Below, one piece after another: positions 27,012 to 38,147 of a stretch of 64,000 bases of DNA. This DNA is from Shewanella colwelliana ATCC 39565 (GTDB lineage: Bacteria > Pseudomonadota > Gammaproteobacteria > Enterobacterales > Shewanellaceae). The stretch spans positions 1-64,000 of the forward strand of contig NZ_JAEC01000012.1 of the NCBI RefSeq assembly GCF_000518705.1, read 5' to 3'. Every line of letters begins with the position of its first letter. Within the stretch, counting starts at the first letter, position 1. Below the pieces are notes generated by a model. That model worked only from the letters and a program-made list of their open reading frames with translations. It searched no databases and was not told where the DNA came from. A program made the translations under genes and the position numbers.

Positions 27012-30000
27012 TTACTCTGGGTCATAATCCAATACTGGCGCTAACCAGCGTTCGGTTTCCTCAATACTCATTCCTTTACGTGCGGCATAATCTTCCACCT
27101 GATCGCGACCGATATTGGTCACACCAAAGTAGCGTGATTGTGGGTGGGCAAAGTACCAACCCGACACCGCAGCGGTGGGGAACATGGCGTAGCTTTCGGT
27201 GATATTAAGTCCAATAGTTTCATCTGGCTTGAGCAGGTCCCATAGCAAGCCCTTTTCGGTGTGATCTGGGCAAGCTGGGTAACCCGGTGCTGGGCGTATG
27301 CCCTTGTACTTTTCGCGAATTAGGGCCTCGTTGTCGAGTGCTTCATCAGCGGCATAGCCCCAGAACTCCTTACGGACTCGCTCATGCATACGCTCGGCGA
27401 ACGCTTCGGCTAGACGGTCGGCTAAACATTTGAGCATGATGGCATTGTAGTCATCGTGGTTGGCTTCGAAACGGGCAATATGCTCGTCAATACCATGGCC
27501 CGCGGTGACGGCAAAACCGCCCATGTAGTCGGCAACGCCAGAGTCTTTAGGGGCGACAAAATCAGCTAGGCAGAAGTTGTCGTTACCCACTCTTTCTATT
27601 TGCATGCGTAGATGATGGGTGGTCAACTCAAGTTCGCTGCGGCTTTCATCGGTATAGAGCTCAATATCATCGTGGTTAACGGTATTGGCGGGGAACAGGC
27701 CGATAACCGCTTTGGCGGTAAGCCATTTTTCATCAATGATCTGCTTAAGCATGGCTTTGCCATCGGCAAATAGTTTGCGAGCTTCTTCACCGACGACCTT
27801 GTCTTCCAAGATTTTAGGGAAATGGCCATGCAGTTCCCAGCTACGGAAGAAAGGGGTCCAGTCGATACGCTCGACTAAGTCTTCCAATGGGTAGTCATCA
27901 AACACCTGACGTCCAAGCTGATTAGGTACACATGGTGTGTAGTTGGCCCAATCGTGTTGACAGCGGTTGTCACGTGCGGCTTGCAGCGAGGTGATCTGTT
28001 TGCGTTTCTCTTGCGAGTTACGCTTGTCGCGCATTATCTGGTATTCATCATAGGTGGCATCGATAGTGGCTTGGCGTGTCTCATTGCTGATCAGCTTTGA
28101 TACCATAGGCACGGCCCGTGACGCGTCGGCGATATAGATGGCTCCGGTTGGAGCATGGGGCGCAATTTTTACTGCGGTATGAATTTTAGAGCAGGTCGCA
28201 CCGCCAATGATTGAGGGGATGGTAAGCCCAGCTTTATGGAAGGCTTTAACGTTATGCACCATTTCGTCGAGACTGGGCGTGATCAATCCTGACATGCCGA
28301 TGATATCGACATTCTCCGCCTTGGCGACTTCAATAATCTTCTCAACGGGCACCATCACCCCTAAGTCGATCACCTCATAGCCGTTACAAGCCAGCACCAC
28401 GCCAACGATATTCTTACCTATGTCGTGTACGTCGCCTTTTACGGTGACCATTAAGATCTTACCGTTAGACTGACCTTCGACTTTCTCTAGCTCAATGTAG
28501 GGGTTTAAGTAAGCCACTGCTTTCTTCATTACACGGGCGGATTTTACCACTTGGGGCAGGAACATTTTACCTGATCCAAATAGATCGCCGACCACATTCA
28601 TGCCATCCATGAGTGGGCCTTCAATCACATCCAGTGGCCGTGTCGCTTGTTGTCTGGCTTCTTCGGTGTCTTCATCGATATAGTCGGTAATGCCTTTAAC
28701 TAGGGCATGAGCTAGACGTTTGCTCACTGCCCAGCTGCGCCATTCTAAATCCTCTTTCTTAGCCACTTGTCCGCCATCGCCACGGAATTTCTCCGCGACT
28801 TCTAGCAGTAATTCGGTGTTGGAGCTGTCGGCCACGGGGCAGGCTAGGTTTTGTACAATGGCCTCGACTTTCTCTTTCAGTTCGGCGTCGATGTCATCAT
28901 AGATGGCAAGTTGACCAGCGTTAACAATACCCATATCCATGCCAGCTTGAATGGCATGATAGAGAAATACCGCATGAATGGCCTCTCGGACAGGGTTGTT
29001 ACCACGGAAGGAGAACGACACATTTGATACACCGCCAGAGATCATGGCATGGGGCAAGGTGCGTTTGATCTCGGCTGTTGCTTCGATAAAGTCGACGGCG
29101 TAGTTGTCATGCTCGTCGATACCGGTGGCGATGGCAAAAATATTAGGATCGAAGATGATATCTTCAGGGGGGAACCCCACCTTGTGGACCAATACATTAT
29201 AGGCGCGAGTACAGATCTCAACTTTACGTGCTTTTGTATCGGCCTGACCTTTTTCATCGAATGCCATGATGATGGCGGCTGCGCCATAGCGTTTAACCAG
29301 CTTGGCTTGCTTAATAAAACTCTCTTCACCCTCTTTTAGGGAGATAGAGTTAACGATACCTTTACCTTGAATGCATTTTAATCCTGCTTCAATCACCTCC
29401 CACTTAGAGGAGTCGATCATAATCGGCACTCGGCTGATATCTGGCTCAGAGGCGATAAGGTTGAGGAACTTCTGCATCACCTCGACGCCATCTAGCATGC
29501 CTTCATCCATATTGATGTCGATGATTTGCGCGCCGTTTTCTACCTGTTCACGGGCAACTGAAAGCGCTTCGTCGTATTCCCCTGTTTTAATCAGGCGTAA
29601 AAATTTGGCCGAGCCAGTGACGTTGGTTCGCTCACCCACGTTAACAAACAGCGAGCTGGCATCTATAGTCAGCGGCTCAAGTCCCGATAGGCGGCAAGCC
29701 ACTGGAATATCGGGCAGTGCACGTGCTTGATGTGAAATGACCGCGTCTCGAATTACTTTTATATGAGCTGGCGTGGTACCACAGCAGCCGCCAATGATGT
29801 TAAGAAAGCCCTCTTGAGCCCATTCGGCAATGACCTCTGCCATCTCGTCGGGGCTTTCATCATAGCCACCAAATTCGTTTGGCAAACCTGCGTTAGGGTG
29901 CGCGGAGACATAGCATTCTGCAATTTTGGATAACTCTTGCACATAGGGACTGAGCTCTTGCGGGCCCAAGGCACAGTTAAGACCGATTGAAAGCGGTTTG

Positions 30001-30737
30001 ACGTGGCGCAGTGAGTTGTAAAACGCCTCAGTGGTTTGTCCGGTTAGGGTGCGGCCTGAGGCATCGGTAATGGTGCCTGAGATCATGATAGGTAAACGCA
30101 GACCGATTTCATCAAATACGGTTTCAACGGCAAACAGTGCGGCTTTGGCGTTGAGAGTATCAAAAATGGTTTCAACCATGATGATATCTGAGCCACCCTC
30201 AATCAGTGCTTCAATCGATTCGATATAGGCCTCAACTAGTTCGTCAAAGCTGACATTTCGGTAGCCTGGGTCATTGACATCAGGGCTTATAGAACAGGTA
30301 CGGTTGGTCGGGCCAAGGACGCCGGCAACATAACAGGGACGTCCCGTTTCTGTGCTGACTTCATCAGCTGCGGCGCGGGCAAGCCTTGCACCTTCAAGGT
30401 TAATTTCGGCCGATAACTCCTGCATGTCATAGTCAGCCATGGCGATACGCGTGGCGTTAAAGGTGTTGGTCTCGATGATATCGGCACCAGCAAGTAGGTA
30501 CTCTTTATGGATACCCTTGATGATTTCAGGTTGCGTCAGCACCAGTAGATCGTTATTACCTTTGACATCGCTGGGCCAGTCTTTGAAACGTACGCCGCGG
30601 AAATCGGCCTCTTCAAGCTTATGATCTTGGATCATGGTGCCCATTGCGCCGTCGAGGATCAAAATTTGTGATTTGAGCTGCTCAAGGATCTGCGGTGCTA
30701 TCTGTCTAACATGATTAACAGGGGTACGGGTCGCCAT
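27012..30737 (-). CDS. metH: Cobalamin-dependent methionine synthase
   Basis: 1241 residues, full length for MetH. The modules in order are: homocysteine-binding barrel with zinc ligands NCALGP and GGCCGTTP (about residue 316), pterin/methyl-THF domain ([15 protein letters not shown], about 360-650), cobalamin cap and binding domain with [12 protein letters not shown] (axial His near residue 769), and the C-terminal SAM-dependent reactivation domain ([12 protein letters not shown]). It methylates homocysteine using 5-methyl-THF through methylcobalamin. It is monocistronic and divergent from the B12 salvage block that supplies its cofactor. No cobalamin riboswitch is seen directly upstream of metH itself. 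Confidence 0.97.
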   Translation of the reverse strand: MATRTPVNHVRQIAPQILEQLKSQILILDGAMGTMIQDHKLEEADFRGVRFKDWPSDVKGNNDLLVLTQPEIIKGIHKEYLLAGADIIETNTFNATRIAMADYDMQELSAEINLEGARLARAAADEVSTETGRPCYVAGVLGPTNRTCSISPDVNDPGYRNVSFDELVEAYIESIEALIEGGSDIIMVETIFDTLNAKAALFAVETVFDEIGLRLPIMISGTITDASGRTLTGQTTEAFYNSLRHVKPLSIGLNCALGPQELSPYVQELSKIAECYVSAHPNAGLPNEFGGYDESPDEMAEVIAEWAQEGFLNIIGGCCGTTPAHIKVIRDAVISHQARALPDIPVACRLSGLEPLTIDASSLFVNVGERTNVTGSAKFLRLIKTGEYDEALSVAREQVENGAQIIDINMDEGMLDGVEVMQKFLNLIASEPDISRVPIMIDSSKWEVIEAGLKCIQGKGIVNSISLKEGEESFIKQAKLVKRYGAAAIIMAFDEKGQADTKARKVEICTRAYNVLVHKVGFPPEDIIFDPNIFAIATGIDEHDNYAVDFIEATAEIKRTLPHAMISGGVSNVSFSFRGNNPVREAIHAVFLYHAIQAGMDMGIVNAGQLAIYDDIDAELKEKVEAIVQNLACPVADSSNTELLLEVAEKFRGDGGQVAKKEDLEWRSWAVSKRLAHALVKGITDYIDEDTEEARQQATRPLDVIEGPLMDGMNVVGDLFGSGKMFLPQVVKSARVMKKAVAYLNPYIELEKVEGQSNGKILMVTVKGDVHDIGKNIVGVVLACNGYEVIDLGVMVPVEKIIEVAKAENVDIIGMSGLITPSLDEMVHNVKAFHKAGLTIPSIIGGATCSKIHTAVKIAPHAPTGAIYIADASRAVPMVSKLISNETRQATIDATYDEYQIMRDKRNSQEKRKQITSLQAARDNRCQHDWANYTPCVPNQLGRQVFDDYPLEDLVERIDWTPFFRSWELHGHFPKILEDKVVGEEARKLFADGKAMLKQIIDEKWLTAKAVIGLFPANTVNHDDIELYTDESRSELELTTHHLRMQIERVGNDNFCLADFVAPKDSGVADYMGGFAVTAGHGIDEHIARFEANHDDYNAIMLKCLADRLAEAFAERMHERVRKEFWGYAADEALDNEALIREKYKGIRPAPGYPACPDHTEKGLLWDLLKPDETIGLNITESYAMFPTAAVSGWYFAHPQSRYFGVTNIGRDQVEDYAARKGMSIEETERWLAPVLDYDPE

Positions 30738-31119
30738 AAAATTCTACCTATTTCAACTAACTCACTGCTTAATTTACAGTGTAATAAGGATACTTTAACG
30801 CTTTCTATTTTTGGATGTATAAACGTATAGACGTCTATAATAAGCGACTTATTACGCTTAGGGCAAGTCAAAACAGTATAACCTTTGCGCATGATAAACC
30901 TAGGCTTGTTATAAGCCTGCGTATCTGCGCCAGTGCCTCATGTTTTGGTGAGTTGTTATGGGGGGAACGGTGTCGATGTGTGGCTGCTACGCTTAAAAAC
31001 ATACTGATTATATTGTGAATATTTTATTTTTCATCAAAAGCTCAATTGGTGAGCCTTGCTATGTTCGATTTGTTAAGCGTATCCTTCTAAAGACTTAGTC
31101 GTTAACGATATTGATTAAT
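30738..31119. other. Divergent region between metH and the cobC-like gene
   Basis: 382 bp, AT-rich, with promoters for both directions by position. It lacks the conserved cobalamin-riboswitch box found downstream at 31.9 kb. No RNA gene or reading frame is supported. Confidence 0.4.
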
Positions 31120-31731
31120 ATGGCACAAACAACGCTGTACCTTATGCGTCATGGTGAGTGCGAAGGGGGCAACACCTTACGTGGTCATAGTGACGTGGCC
31201 TTGACTGAAATTGGTTTTGCACAGATGCAGTTGGCTTACGCCAAATTGCCTGAGATGGTCGATAGAGTCGTCAGTTCGCCACTGATGCGCTGTGCCAAAT
31301 TCGCTCACTATATCGCACGAAAGCGAGATGTGAGTGTGTCGCTCGATGAGCGGTTAAAAGAGATCTATTTTGGTCGTTGGGATGGGCAAACGATCCCGAA
31401 ACTTCATGCTGAACATGGTGCTGAATTAACGGCTTATTGGCAAAATCCTTGGCTGCATCCTTTGCCTGAAGGAGAACTGATGAGCACTTTTGAACAACGA
31501 CTCGATGAGGTCGTTGAGCAGCTAGTCACTGAGCACTGCGAGGAGAAGCTACTGATTATTACTCATGGTGGTGTGATTCGACACTTGATGGCTAAAGCCT
31601 TAGGTGTTAGCCAAGCAGTGGGGTTCTATACTCAACTCAGCTTAGAATATGCCAGTGTGGTAAAAATTACTCATTTCAGAGATGGAGATGGAGCTTGTTA
31701 CTGGCGACTTCATTGGGGAGAGTCAATCTAG
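31120..31731 (+). CDS. cobC: Histidine phosphatase, probable alpha-ribazole phosphatase
   Basis: About 203 residues with the phosphoglycerate-mutase-type motif LYLMRHGECEGG, whose His accepts phosphate, the second catalytic His in IITHGGVIRHLM, and LKEIYFGRWDG. The family signature alone does not fix the substrate. Its position directly before the riboswitch and the cobTSU genes points to CobC, which removes phosphate from alpha-ribazole-5'-phosphate or adenosylcobalamin-5'-phosphate. The start ATG 31120 is used because the upstream TTG adds only three residues. Confidence 0.78.
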   Translation: MAQTTLYLMRHGECEGGNTLRGHSDVALTEIGFAQMQLAYAKLPEMVDRVVSSPLMRCAKFAHYIARKRDVSVSLDERLKEIYFGRWDGQTIPKLHAEHGAELTAYWQNPWLHPLPEGELMSTFEQRLDEVVEQLVTEHCEEKLLIITHGGVIRHLMAKALGVSQAVGFYTQLSLEYASVVKITHFRDGDGACYWRLHWGESI

Positions 31732-31796
31732 GGCAGTGATTTACGCCGCTAGACTTGCCTCTCGTTTGAAATGTCGCATAATAGCCAGCAATTTAG

Positions 31797-31995
31797 GCAT
31801 CAAGGTGAATACCTCATGCCGAGAGTGAAGGTGTTGAGAACCGTATCCTTTAAACAGGCGGATAACTCAAACTTAATAAGGGAATTGGGAGAGGTGAAAG
31901 CCTTGAGCCCAAACTGTGCCCGCAACTGTGAGTGCGTTAAGTAAGGCAGTGAGTGCCTTATTTCAACCACAAGTCAGGATACCTGCCTTACTCTA
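31797..31995 (+). promoter_or_regulatory. Cobalamin riboswitch
   Basis: The conserved B12 box GCCCGCAACTGTGA is at 31918-31931. It is preceded by AAGGGAA-type and GAGGTGAAAGCC core elements and followed by the closing segment AGTCAGGATACCTGCC (31972-31987). After the aptamer, CTCAAG (32007-32012) can pair with CTTGAG (32020-32025), which overlaps the ribosome site GAGGGAG of the leader ORF. This suggests translational repression when adenosylcobalamin binds. The 5' limit is approximate. Confidence 0.92.
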
Positions 31996-32032
31996 TAGCC
32001 TAATGACTCAAGCGGGTGACTTGAGGGAGCTA

Positions 32033-32122
32033 ATGATGAACCAGTTTGATGGACGTCACGACGTCCGTATTTATGCTTGTGCACAGCGGTCTACATTACG
32101 AGATGGTTTAGGCCATGGATGA
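32033..32122 (+). CDS. 29-codon leader ORF coupled to the B12 ABC transporter gene
   Basis: ATG 32033 (or 32036) follows a strong GAGGGAG site. The frame encodes a short arginine- and histidine-containing peptide and stops with TGA at 32120-32122, overlapping the ABC ATPase start ATG at 32115. The ATPase gene has only a poor ribosome site of its own, so its translation is probably coupled to this leader, which the riboswitch hairpin can block. A remnant of a lost gene is the alternative. Confidence 0.5.
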   Translation: MMNQFDGRHDVRIYACAQRSTLRDGLGHG

Positions 32123-32939
32123 CCCGCAACCACTCGCTTTATCCATCAAGGGATTAAGCTGGCACAGTGGCCAACGTGCCATCTTGGCCGATATCAGTGT
32201 TTCGCTGGAAAAGGGCAAGATGCTGGGGGTGATTGGTCCTAACGGCGCGGGTAAATCTACCCTACTGCGTTGCCTCTATCGTTATCTTGTGCCCACCCGT
32301 GGTGACATCACCCTGCTTGGCCAAGACATTAACACCTTTTCTGCCAAAGCATTTGCCCAGCAAGTGGCCGTAGTATTGCAAGACACGCCGCACTATTTTG
32401 ATATGACAACGCAGCAGTTGGTTGGTCTTGGATTAACCCCTCACAAGGGCGCATTTTCACTCACCAGTGCGCAAGATAAACGGGATATAGCTAACGCATT
32501 AGCCACAGTCGGGCTCACTGAGCGAGCCTTGCAGCCCTATGAGCAGCTATCTGGCGGCGAAAAGCAACGCGCCCTAATTGCCAGAGCCATTGTGCAGAAG
32601 CCAGATCTACTGATCCTCGACGAACCTACAAATCACCTTGATATCCGCTATCAAATCCAGATTTTAGAGTTATTGCGATCCTTGGATATGACCGTAATTA
32701 TCTCCATCCACGATCTCAATTTGGCCAGTGCCTTATGCGATCAGCTTTTGCTGCTTGATAAAGGCCTGTCGGTGATACAGGGCACCCCGGCACAAGTACT
32801 CAATGAGCAGCAAATTGGTTCAGTGTTTGGTGTCTGTTGTCAGGTCACACCGCACCCTCAGCATGGTAATCCGCAGATAAACTATTTTTACGGATATAGC
32901 GGTCATGGCATGACAGAACATGACGAGGTGGTGCCATGA
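32115..32939 (+). CDS. btuD: ABC transporter ATP-binding protein (cobalamin/siderophore type)
   Basis: 274 residues with Walker A GPNGAGKST (41-49), Q-loop VVLQD, signature LSGGE (145-149), Walker B LLILDE (165-170) and the switch His in SIHDLN. It is a FecE/BtuD-type ATPase. Position after a B12 riboswitch and before the cob genes makes cobalamin or cobinamide the likely cargo. Its stop overlaps the permease start by four bases (ATGA). No periplasmic binding-protein gene (btuF) is in the operon. Confidence 0.85.
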   Translation: MDDPQPLALSIKGLSWHSGQRAILADISVSLEKGKMLGVIGPNGAGKSTLLRCLYRYLVPTRGDITLLGQDINTFSAKAFAQQVAVVLQDTPHYFDMTTQQLVGLGLTPHKGAFSLTSAQDKRDIANALATVGLTERALQPYEQLSGGEKQRALIARAIVQKPDLLILDEPTNHLDIRYQIQILELLRSLDMTVIISIHDLNLASALCDQLLLLDKGLSVIQGTPAQVLNEQQIGSVFGVCCQVTPHPQHGNPQINYFYGYSGHGMTEHDEVVP

Positions 32940-33988
32940 ATACGTTGCCTGTCGAAATGATGGGGCGGGCTGTGAGGGTGTTGCCGCTGCTGTTACTGGT
33001 TTTGCTTGTGGCACTCATGACGCCGCTGATTGCCGCTAGTTTTGGTGCAGCGGATATTCAAGTGAGCCAGGTATTGCAGGTGGTGATTGCTCAGTTAACT
33101 GGACAATCTCAGGGAGACATTAGCAGTCGGATTATTATGGAACTGCGCTTGCCGCGGATCATGATGGCCTTTGTCGCAGGCTTTGGTCTTGCTATCGCAG
33201 GCGCAGTATTGCAAACCGTGACCCGTAATCCGCTTGCCGATCCTTACCTATTTGGTATCTCCTCTGGCGCATCATTTGGCGCCGTAGTAGTGATCACCCT
33301 GCTTGGTGGTGTAAGTGTCGATAGCGGTGCATGGTTGAGTCATGTCAGTTTACCCGTTGGTGCTTTTTTAGGGGCCAGTGTCGCGGTATTAATGGTGTTG
33401 GCCTTATGCGGACGCAGCCTAAGTACTCAGATAGAGAGGATGTTGCTATCTGGAGTTGCTATCTCGTTTATGTTTGGTGCCTTGACCAGTTTACTGCTCT
33501 ATTTTTCCGGTCCCCAAGCTGCGGCATCGGTACTGTTTTGGAGTCTGGGCAGTTTTGCAAAAGCCAGTTGGGCGACACTTTGGTTACCTTTGGTTGTCGT
33601 TGCTGTATGTACACTAACTATCTTGTTATTTAAACGACAAATTATCGCTATTAAAGCAGGTGATGAAACGGCGCATACCTTAGGGATTAACGTGCAACGT
33701 TTGCGGCTTAACATCTTGCTTTTATGTTCGTTGATCACAGCAGTATTAGTGGCAAATTGTGGCGGTATCGGCTTTGTCGGCTTAATGGTTCCTCACATAG
33801 TGCGGCTGCTCTTGCCTGGGCGATTTGCACTCTTGACCACAGGGATTGTTGGCGGTCTCTTTATGATTTGGGTCGATGTGCTTGCTCGCTGTTTGCTCAG
33901 CTATCAAGAGTTGCCCATCGGCATCATTACCGCTGTTATTGGTAGTGGTTTTTTTCTCTTTATCTTAGGGGGTAAGCGCGGCCGTTAG
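32936..33988 (+). CDS. btuC: FecCD-family ABC transporter permease (cobalamin type)
   Basis: 350 residues with about ten transmembrane helices. Family motifs are LRLPRIMMAFVAGFGLAIAGAVLQ, NPLADPYLFGISSGASFGA and CGGIGFVGLMVPHIVR, all typical of BtuC/FecCD permeases. It would form the channel of the B12 importer with the ATPase just upstream, to which it is coupled by a four-base overlap. The substrate is assigned from the riboswitch and operon context. Confidence 0.86.
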   Translation: MNTLPVEMMGRAVRVLPLLLLVLLVALMTPLIAASFGAADIQVSQVLQVVIAQLTGQSQGDISSRIIMELRLPRIMMAFVAGFGLAIAGAVLQTVTRNPLADPYLFGISSGASFGAVVVITLLGGVSVDSGAWLSHVSLPVGAFLGASVAVLMVLALCGRSLSTQIERMLLSGVAISFMFGALTSLLLYFSGPQAAASVLFWSLGSFAKASWATLWLPLVVVAVCTLTILLFKRQIIAIKAGDETAHTLGINVQRLRLNILLLCSLITAVLVANCGGIGFVGLMVPHIVRLLLPGRFALLTTGIVGGLFMIWVDVLARCLLSYQELPIGIITAVIGSGFFLFILGGKRGR

Positions 33989-34030
33989 GGCGTGATTACC
34001 CCCTCGTCGTTTGATTAAAGGTAGGTGTAG

Positions 34031-35059
34031 ATGTTCGCGATATCCCCCATAAATCATGAGTTTGATCAGCAAATACAGACCAATATCGATAGTAAAACTA
34101 AACCACTTGGGGCGTTAGGTGAATTAGAAACGCTGGCACTGCAAATCGCCCAAGTGTTGGGGAAAGTGCGGCCACAAATTCATCGCCCAGCAATGCTGGT
34201 GTTCGCCGCCGATCATGGCATAGCCGCATCAGGTGTGTCGATAGCGCCGAGCGAAGTGACCACGCAGATGGTTTACAACTTCTTACGTGGTGGGGCGGCG
34301 ATCAATGTCTTTTGTCGTCAAGCGGGGTTTACCCTTGAGGTGATTGATTGCGGCATCGCATCGCCTATTGTCGATGAACCGGAACTAATTAATCAACGAC
34401 TTGGTGCCGGCACTCAGCCGTTTCATCGAGAAAGTGCCATGACCTTAGGCGCGGTTAAGCAAGGCTTTGCTATGGCGAAAGAGCGGGTTGCCTTTCATCA
34501 TGGCCAAGGCTCTAATTTGCTCGCTTTTGGTGAGATGGGGATTGGCAATACGTCATCGGCGGCAGCGATTATGGCGGCAATGTTAAATATGGATGTGGCT
34601 GCATGTGTCGGCCGCGGCACTGGCATCGATGCTCAAGTCATGGCCAGAAAGCAGATGCTAATTGAGCAGGCGTTACACCTTCATCGAGATCAGCTAAGCG
34701 ATCCCTATGGTGTGCTAGCGGCAGTGGGCGGTTTTGAAATTGTGCAAATGACTGGGGCAATGCTTGCCACCGCAGAGCACAAGATGTTGATCTTGGTCGA
34801 TGGCTTTATTGCCACGGCGGCTGCCTTGGTCGCAGTCGCCATCGCCCCTGCGGTACGTGATTATATGATTTTTGCGCATCAGTCTGATGAGCGTGGTCAT
34901 CAGCTTATGCTGCAACATCTAAAGGCTAAGCCGCTACTCTCATTGGGCATGCGCTTAGGTGAAGGGACCGGGGCGGCATTAGCGTTGCCTTTGGTCCATG
35001 CTGCAAGCGGCTTTTACAACGAGATGGCAAGTCTGCAAGATTTAGGTATTGAGATTTAG
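34031..35059 (+). CDS. cobT: Nicotinate-nucleotide-dimethylbenzimidazole phosphoribosyltransferase
   Basis: 342 residues, the usual length. Motifs are [11 protein letters not shown] at the N terminus, [27 protein letters not shown] and the C-terminal [13 protein letters not shown], where E311 corresponds to the catalytic Glu of Salmonella CobT. It makes alpha-ribazole phosphate for the lower ligand of B12. It lies 42 bp after the permease gene. Confidence 0.95.
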   Translation: MFAISPINHEFDQQIQTNIDSKTKPLGALGELETLALQIAQVLGKVRPQIHRPAMLVFAADHGIAASGVSIAPSEVTTQMVYNFLRGGAAINVFCRQAGFTLEVIDCGIASPIVDEPELINQRLGAGTQPFHRESAMTLGAVKQGFAMAKERVAFHHGQGSNLLAFGEMGIGNTSSAAAIMAAMLNMDVAACVGRGTGIDAQVMARKQMLIEQALHLHRDQLSDPYGVLAAVGGFEIVQMTGAMLATAEHKMLILVDGFIATAAALVAVAIAPAVRDYMIFAHQSDERGHQLMLQHLKAKPLLSLGMRLGEGTGAALALPLVHAASGFYNEMASLQDLGIEI

Positions 35060-35114
35060 CTTGAAGAATGGAAGGTCAGAAGGTTGCAGAGCTGGGATAA
35101 GGAGTGAACGCTAG

Positions 35115-35882
35115 GTGCTGATAAAGCAGTTAAACCTATTTTTTATTGCGATGGGCTTTTTTACGCGCATTCCTATGCCTAACTGGGTGCAGGTCGATAG
35201 TGAAAAACTCAATCAGGCCAGTCGCTACTTTGGCTTAGTTGGCGTGCTTGTTGGGCTTATCAGTGCTGGCACTTACTTGTTGGCCAACATGCTGTTGCCT
35301 AGCAGTGTGGCGATTGTGCTTGCCATGATAGCTAGCGTGTTGGTGACTGGCGGCTTTCATGAAGATGGCTTGGCCGATACCGCCGATGGCTTTGGCGGTG
35401 GCTGGACGCTACAAGATAAGCTCACCATTATGAAAGATTCTAGAGTTGGCACCTATGGAGTGCTGGCGCTGGTGTTCGCACTATGGCTTAAGTTTGTGCT
35501 GCTTAGTGAAATTGCACTGTATCAGGAGGAACTTGTGATGGCGGCGTTAGTCAGTGCACATTGCCTTAGCCGAGTGCTTGCCGCGTCGATTATCTATTCT
35601 GAGCAATATGTTCGTGAGGATGCCAGCAGCAAGAGTAAGCCGCTGGCGCAGTCACAAACCTTCAATGAATTAGGAATATTACTGCTCACAGCCATGATTA
35701 CCCTATGGCTATCCGGTGTCAGTTTCGCCCTTAGTTTATGTGCTGTACTTGTCGGTTTGCGCTACCTATTGATTCTCGGGTTTAAAAAGCAGATTGGTGG
35801 TTACACAGGGGACACCTTAGGCGCGGCGCAGCAGGTAAGTGAGTTGTGCTGTTATCTGTTTATTGTAGCGGTGAGTTTATGA
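35115..35882 (+). CDS. cobS: Adenosylcobinamide-GDP ribazoletransferase
   Basis: A 255-residue polytopic membrane protein with FFTRIPMPNW at the N terminus and the metal-binding GGFHEDGLADTADGFGGG, hallmark of CobS. It joins adenosylcobinamide-GDP to alpha-ribazole (phosphate) at the membrane. The start is GTG with GGAG about ten bases upstream. The stop overlaps the cobU start (ATGA), so the two are coupled. Confidence 0.95.
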   Translation: MLIKQLNLFFIAMGFFTRIPMPNWVQVDSEKLNQASRYFGLVGVLVGLISAGTYLLANMLLPSSVAIVLAMIASVLVTGGFHEDGLADTADGFGGGWTLQDKLTIMKDSRVGTYGVLALVFALWLKFVLLSEIALYQEELVMAALVSAHCLSRVLAASIIYSEQYVREDASSKSKPLAQSQTFNELGILLLTAMITLWLSGVSFALSLCAVLVGLRYLLILGFKKQIGGYTGDTLGAAQQVSELCCYLFIVAVSL

Positions 35883-36406
35883 TCTATTTTGTTTTAGGCG
35901 GTGCACGCAGTGGTAAGTCTCGCCACGCGTTAGCCCTGGCAGCCAAGCGAGTTGCGCTAGGCGATGATTGCCTGTTTGTGGCTACGGCAGAGGCGTTCGA
36001 TGAAGAGATGACGAGTCGTATTCAGCGCCATCAACAGGAGCGCACAGAGGATGATTTACCTTGGCGTACCCTAGAGTGCCCACTAAATCTGAGTAACTGC
36101 TTAACAGAGAATGCGCGGCACAACCAAGTGATCCTCGTCGATTGTTTAACCCTATGGTTGACCAACCAACTGCTATCAAAAAACAGTGATTGGCCGCAGG
36201 TAAGAAGTGAGTTTTTAGCCGCATTACCTCAGTTGCCCGGAACGATTATTCTTGTTTCAAATGAGGTGGGTGGCGGGCTTGTTGCGGCCGATCCTTTAAG
36301 TCGTCAATTTGTCGATGAAGCAGGTTGGCTGCATCAGGCCATAGCCAACATTGCTGATGAAGTCGTGCTTGTTACGGCAGGGCTGCCGATGACCCTGAAA
36401 GGCTAA
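35879..36406 (+). CDS. cobU: Adenosylcobinamide kinase / guanylyltransferase
   Basis: About 175 residues with the P-loop FVLGGARSGKSRHA, then VATAEAFDEEM, the GMP-accepting region HQQER, VDCLTLWLTN and VSNEVGGGLV. This is the complete CobU/CobP pattern. The enzyme phosphorylates adenosylcobinamide and then attaches GMP, giving the CobS substrate. ATG 35879 is chosen for the four-base overlap with cobS. Confidence 0.95.
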   Translation: MIYFVLGGARSGKSRHALALAAKRVALGDDCLFVATAEAFDEEMTSRIQRHQQERTEDDLPWRTLECPLNLSNCLTENARHNQVILVDCLTLWLTNQLLSKNSDWPQVRSEFLAALPQLPGTIILVSNEVGGGLVAADPLSRQFVDEAGWLHQAIANIADEVVLVTAGLPMTLKG

Positions 36407-36513
36407 CAATGGAAGCGAGAAATCATTCGCCAATAAAGAGAAAGGCGCATGGCTCGTCGATAGCAGCAAGATAATGAGTCTACTAACTATAAAAAAAACT
36501 ATGCCGAATAACT

Positions 36514-38046
36514 ATGCCAAATAACAGTGAAAAATCAGCGAAGATCTTGATGGTGCAGGGCACCACGTCTGATGCGGGTAAGAGTACGCTGGTGGCGGGC
36601 TTGTGCCGCTACTTTGCTAAGCAAGGTGTCAATGTTGCGCCTTTTAAACCTCAGAATATGGCACTGAATAGCGCTGTCACTAGTGATGGGGGCGAAATTG
36701 GTCGAGCCCAGGCGCTGCAAGCCATAGCGTGTGGGCTGGCAGCGCATACGGATTTTAATCCTATCTTGCTAAAGCCAAGTTCTGACACTTGCTCACAAGT
36801 CATTGTCCAAGGTAAAGCGCTATCGCATATGGATGGTCAAACCTATTTTGGTAAAGACAGCCAAGGTTATCGCACCAAGGCGATGGCGGCCGTGTTAGAT
36901 TCTTTATCTCGTTTGAAAGCTCAATATGAACTCGTGATGGTTGAGGGGGCGGGGAGTCCTGCAGAAATCAATCTGCGTGAAGGTGATATTGCCAATATGG
37001 GATTTGCCGAAGCGGTCGATTGCCCGGTAATTTTAATTGCTGACATAGATAAAGGTGGGGTATTTGCCCATATTGTTGGTACCTTGATGTTACTGTCACC
37101 CTCCGAGCAGGCGCGCATAAAAGGAGTGGTTATTAATCGGTTTCGCGGCGATATTAGCTTGCTGCAATCGGGGCTTGATTGGCTAGAAAACAAAATTGAT
37201 AAACCTGTGTTGGGGGTGTTGCCTTACCTTAATGACCTGCATCTGGACGCCGAAGATGCGCTGATGGTAGCGCCGATCAAAACCGCGCAACCTAAATTTA
37301 AGGTGTTGGTGCTAGTGTGGCCACGGATCAGCAACCATACAGATTTTGACCCGTTAAGATTGCATGAGGATATTGAGTTTACCTATCAAACTGTAACCGC
37401 TCCATTTGATGGAAAACAGCCCCAAGCCGACCTGATTATTCTGCCGGGGAGTAAGAGTGTGCGCCAAGACCTCACGACTATGCTCAGTAATGGTTGGGAC
37501 AGACTGATCAACACTCACCTCAGATATGGTGGCAAAGTGATTGGCATTTGTGGCGGTTACCAGATGCTGGGACTGGCGATTGATGACCCCACTGGCGTCG
37601 AGGGGCAAGTGGGTGAGAGTGATGGGTTAGGGTTACTGCCACTCGTGACAAGCTTAACGCCCACTAAGCAGTTAACTCAGGTGGCTGGTGATCTCAGTTT
37701 GGCCGGTGCAACTGTGCCGATTAAAGGGTATGAAATCCACTGCGGCCAAACAAAGTGCTTAACGACGCAAGTCGCCCCGATATCACTGCGCCCTGATGAA
37801 AGAGGACAGGGCGTGCATGATGGTTGTCTGTCGACAGATAATCAGATTTTTGGTACCTACTTGCATGGGCTATTTGACCAGCCGCAGGCGGCGCAATTAT
37901 TACTCAAGTGGGCTGGGATGAAACAGGTTGAAGCTATCGATCTTGATGCTCAGCGCATGACTCAGCTCGATAGGCTCGCCGATATGCTCGCACAGCATAT
38001 GGATATGGCCAAACTGGCTGATATTTTGACCGAGAAAACGAGTTAG
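36514..38046 (+). CDS. cobQ: Cobyric acid synthase
   Basis: 510 residues. The N-terminal ATP-binding domain has [12 protein letters not shown] and [11 protein letters not shown]. The C-terminal glutamine-amidotransferase domain has the nucleophile in [12 protein letters not shown] (Cys near residue 346) and the catalytic His in TYLHGLFD. It amidates adenosylcobyrinic a,c-diamide to cobyric acid. With no ring-synthesis genes nearby, it more likely acts in salvage or in the last steps from imported corrinoids. Confidence 0.95.
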   Translation: MPNNSEKSAKILMVQGTTSDAGKSTLVAGLCRYFAKQGVNVAPFKPQNMALNSAVTSDGGEIGRAQALQAIACGLAAHTDFNPILLKPSSDTCSQVIVQGKALSHMDGQTYFGKDSQGYRTKAMAAVLDSLSRLKAQYELVMVEGAGSPAEINLREGDIANMGFAEAVDCPVILIADIDKGGVFAHIVGTLMLLSPSEQARIKGVVINRFRGDISLLQSGLDWLENKIDKPVLGVLPYLNDLHLDAEDALMVAPIKTAQPKFKVLVLVWPRISNHTDFDPLRLHEDIEFTYQTVTAPFDGKQPQADLIILPGSKSVRQDLTTMLSNGWDRLINTHLRYGGKVIGICGGYQMLGLAIDDPTGVEGQVGESDGLGLLPLVTSLTPTKQLTQVAGDLSLAGATVPIKGYEIHCGQTKCLTTQVAPISLRPDERGQGVHDGCLSTDNQIFGTYLHGLFDQPQAAQLLLKWAGMKQVEAIDLDAQRMTQLDRLADMLAQHMDMAKLADILTEKTS

Positions 38047-38147
38047 ACAAGGCTCACTATTGACGCGAAGCATCAGTAGCGAATAGGCCTAGCACCTGAC
38101 ATGCAAATAGCCTGATAGATAAATAAAGAGTAATTAGAGAATTTACC

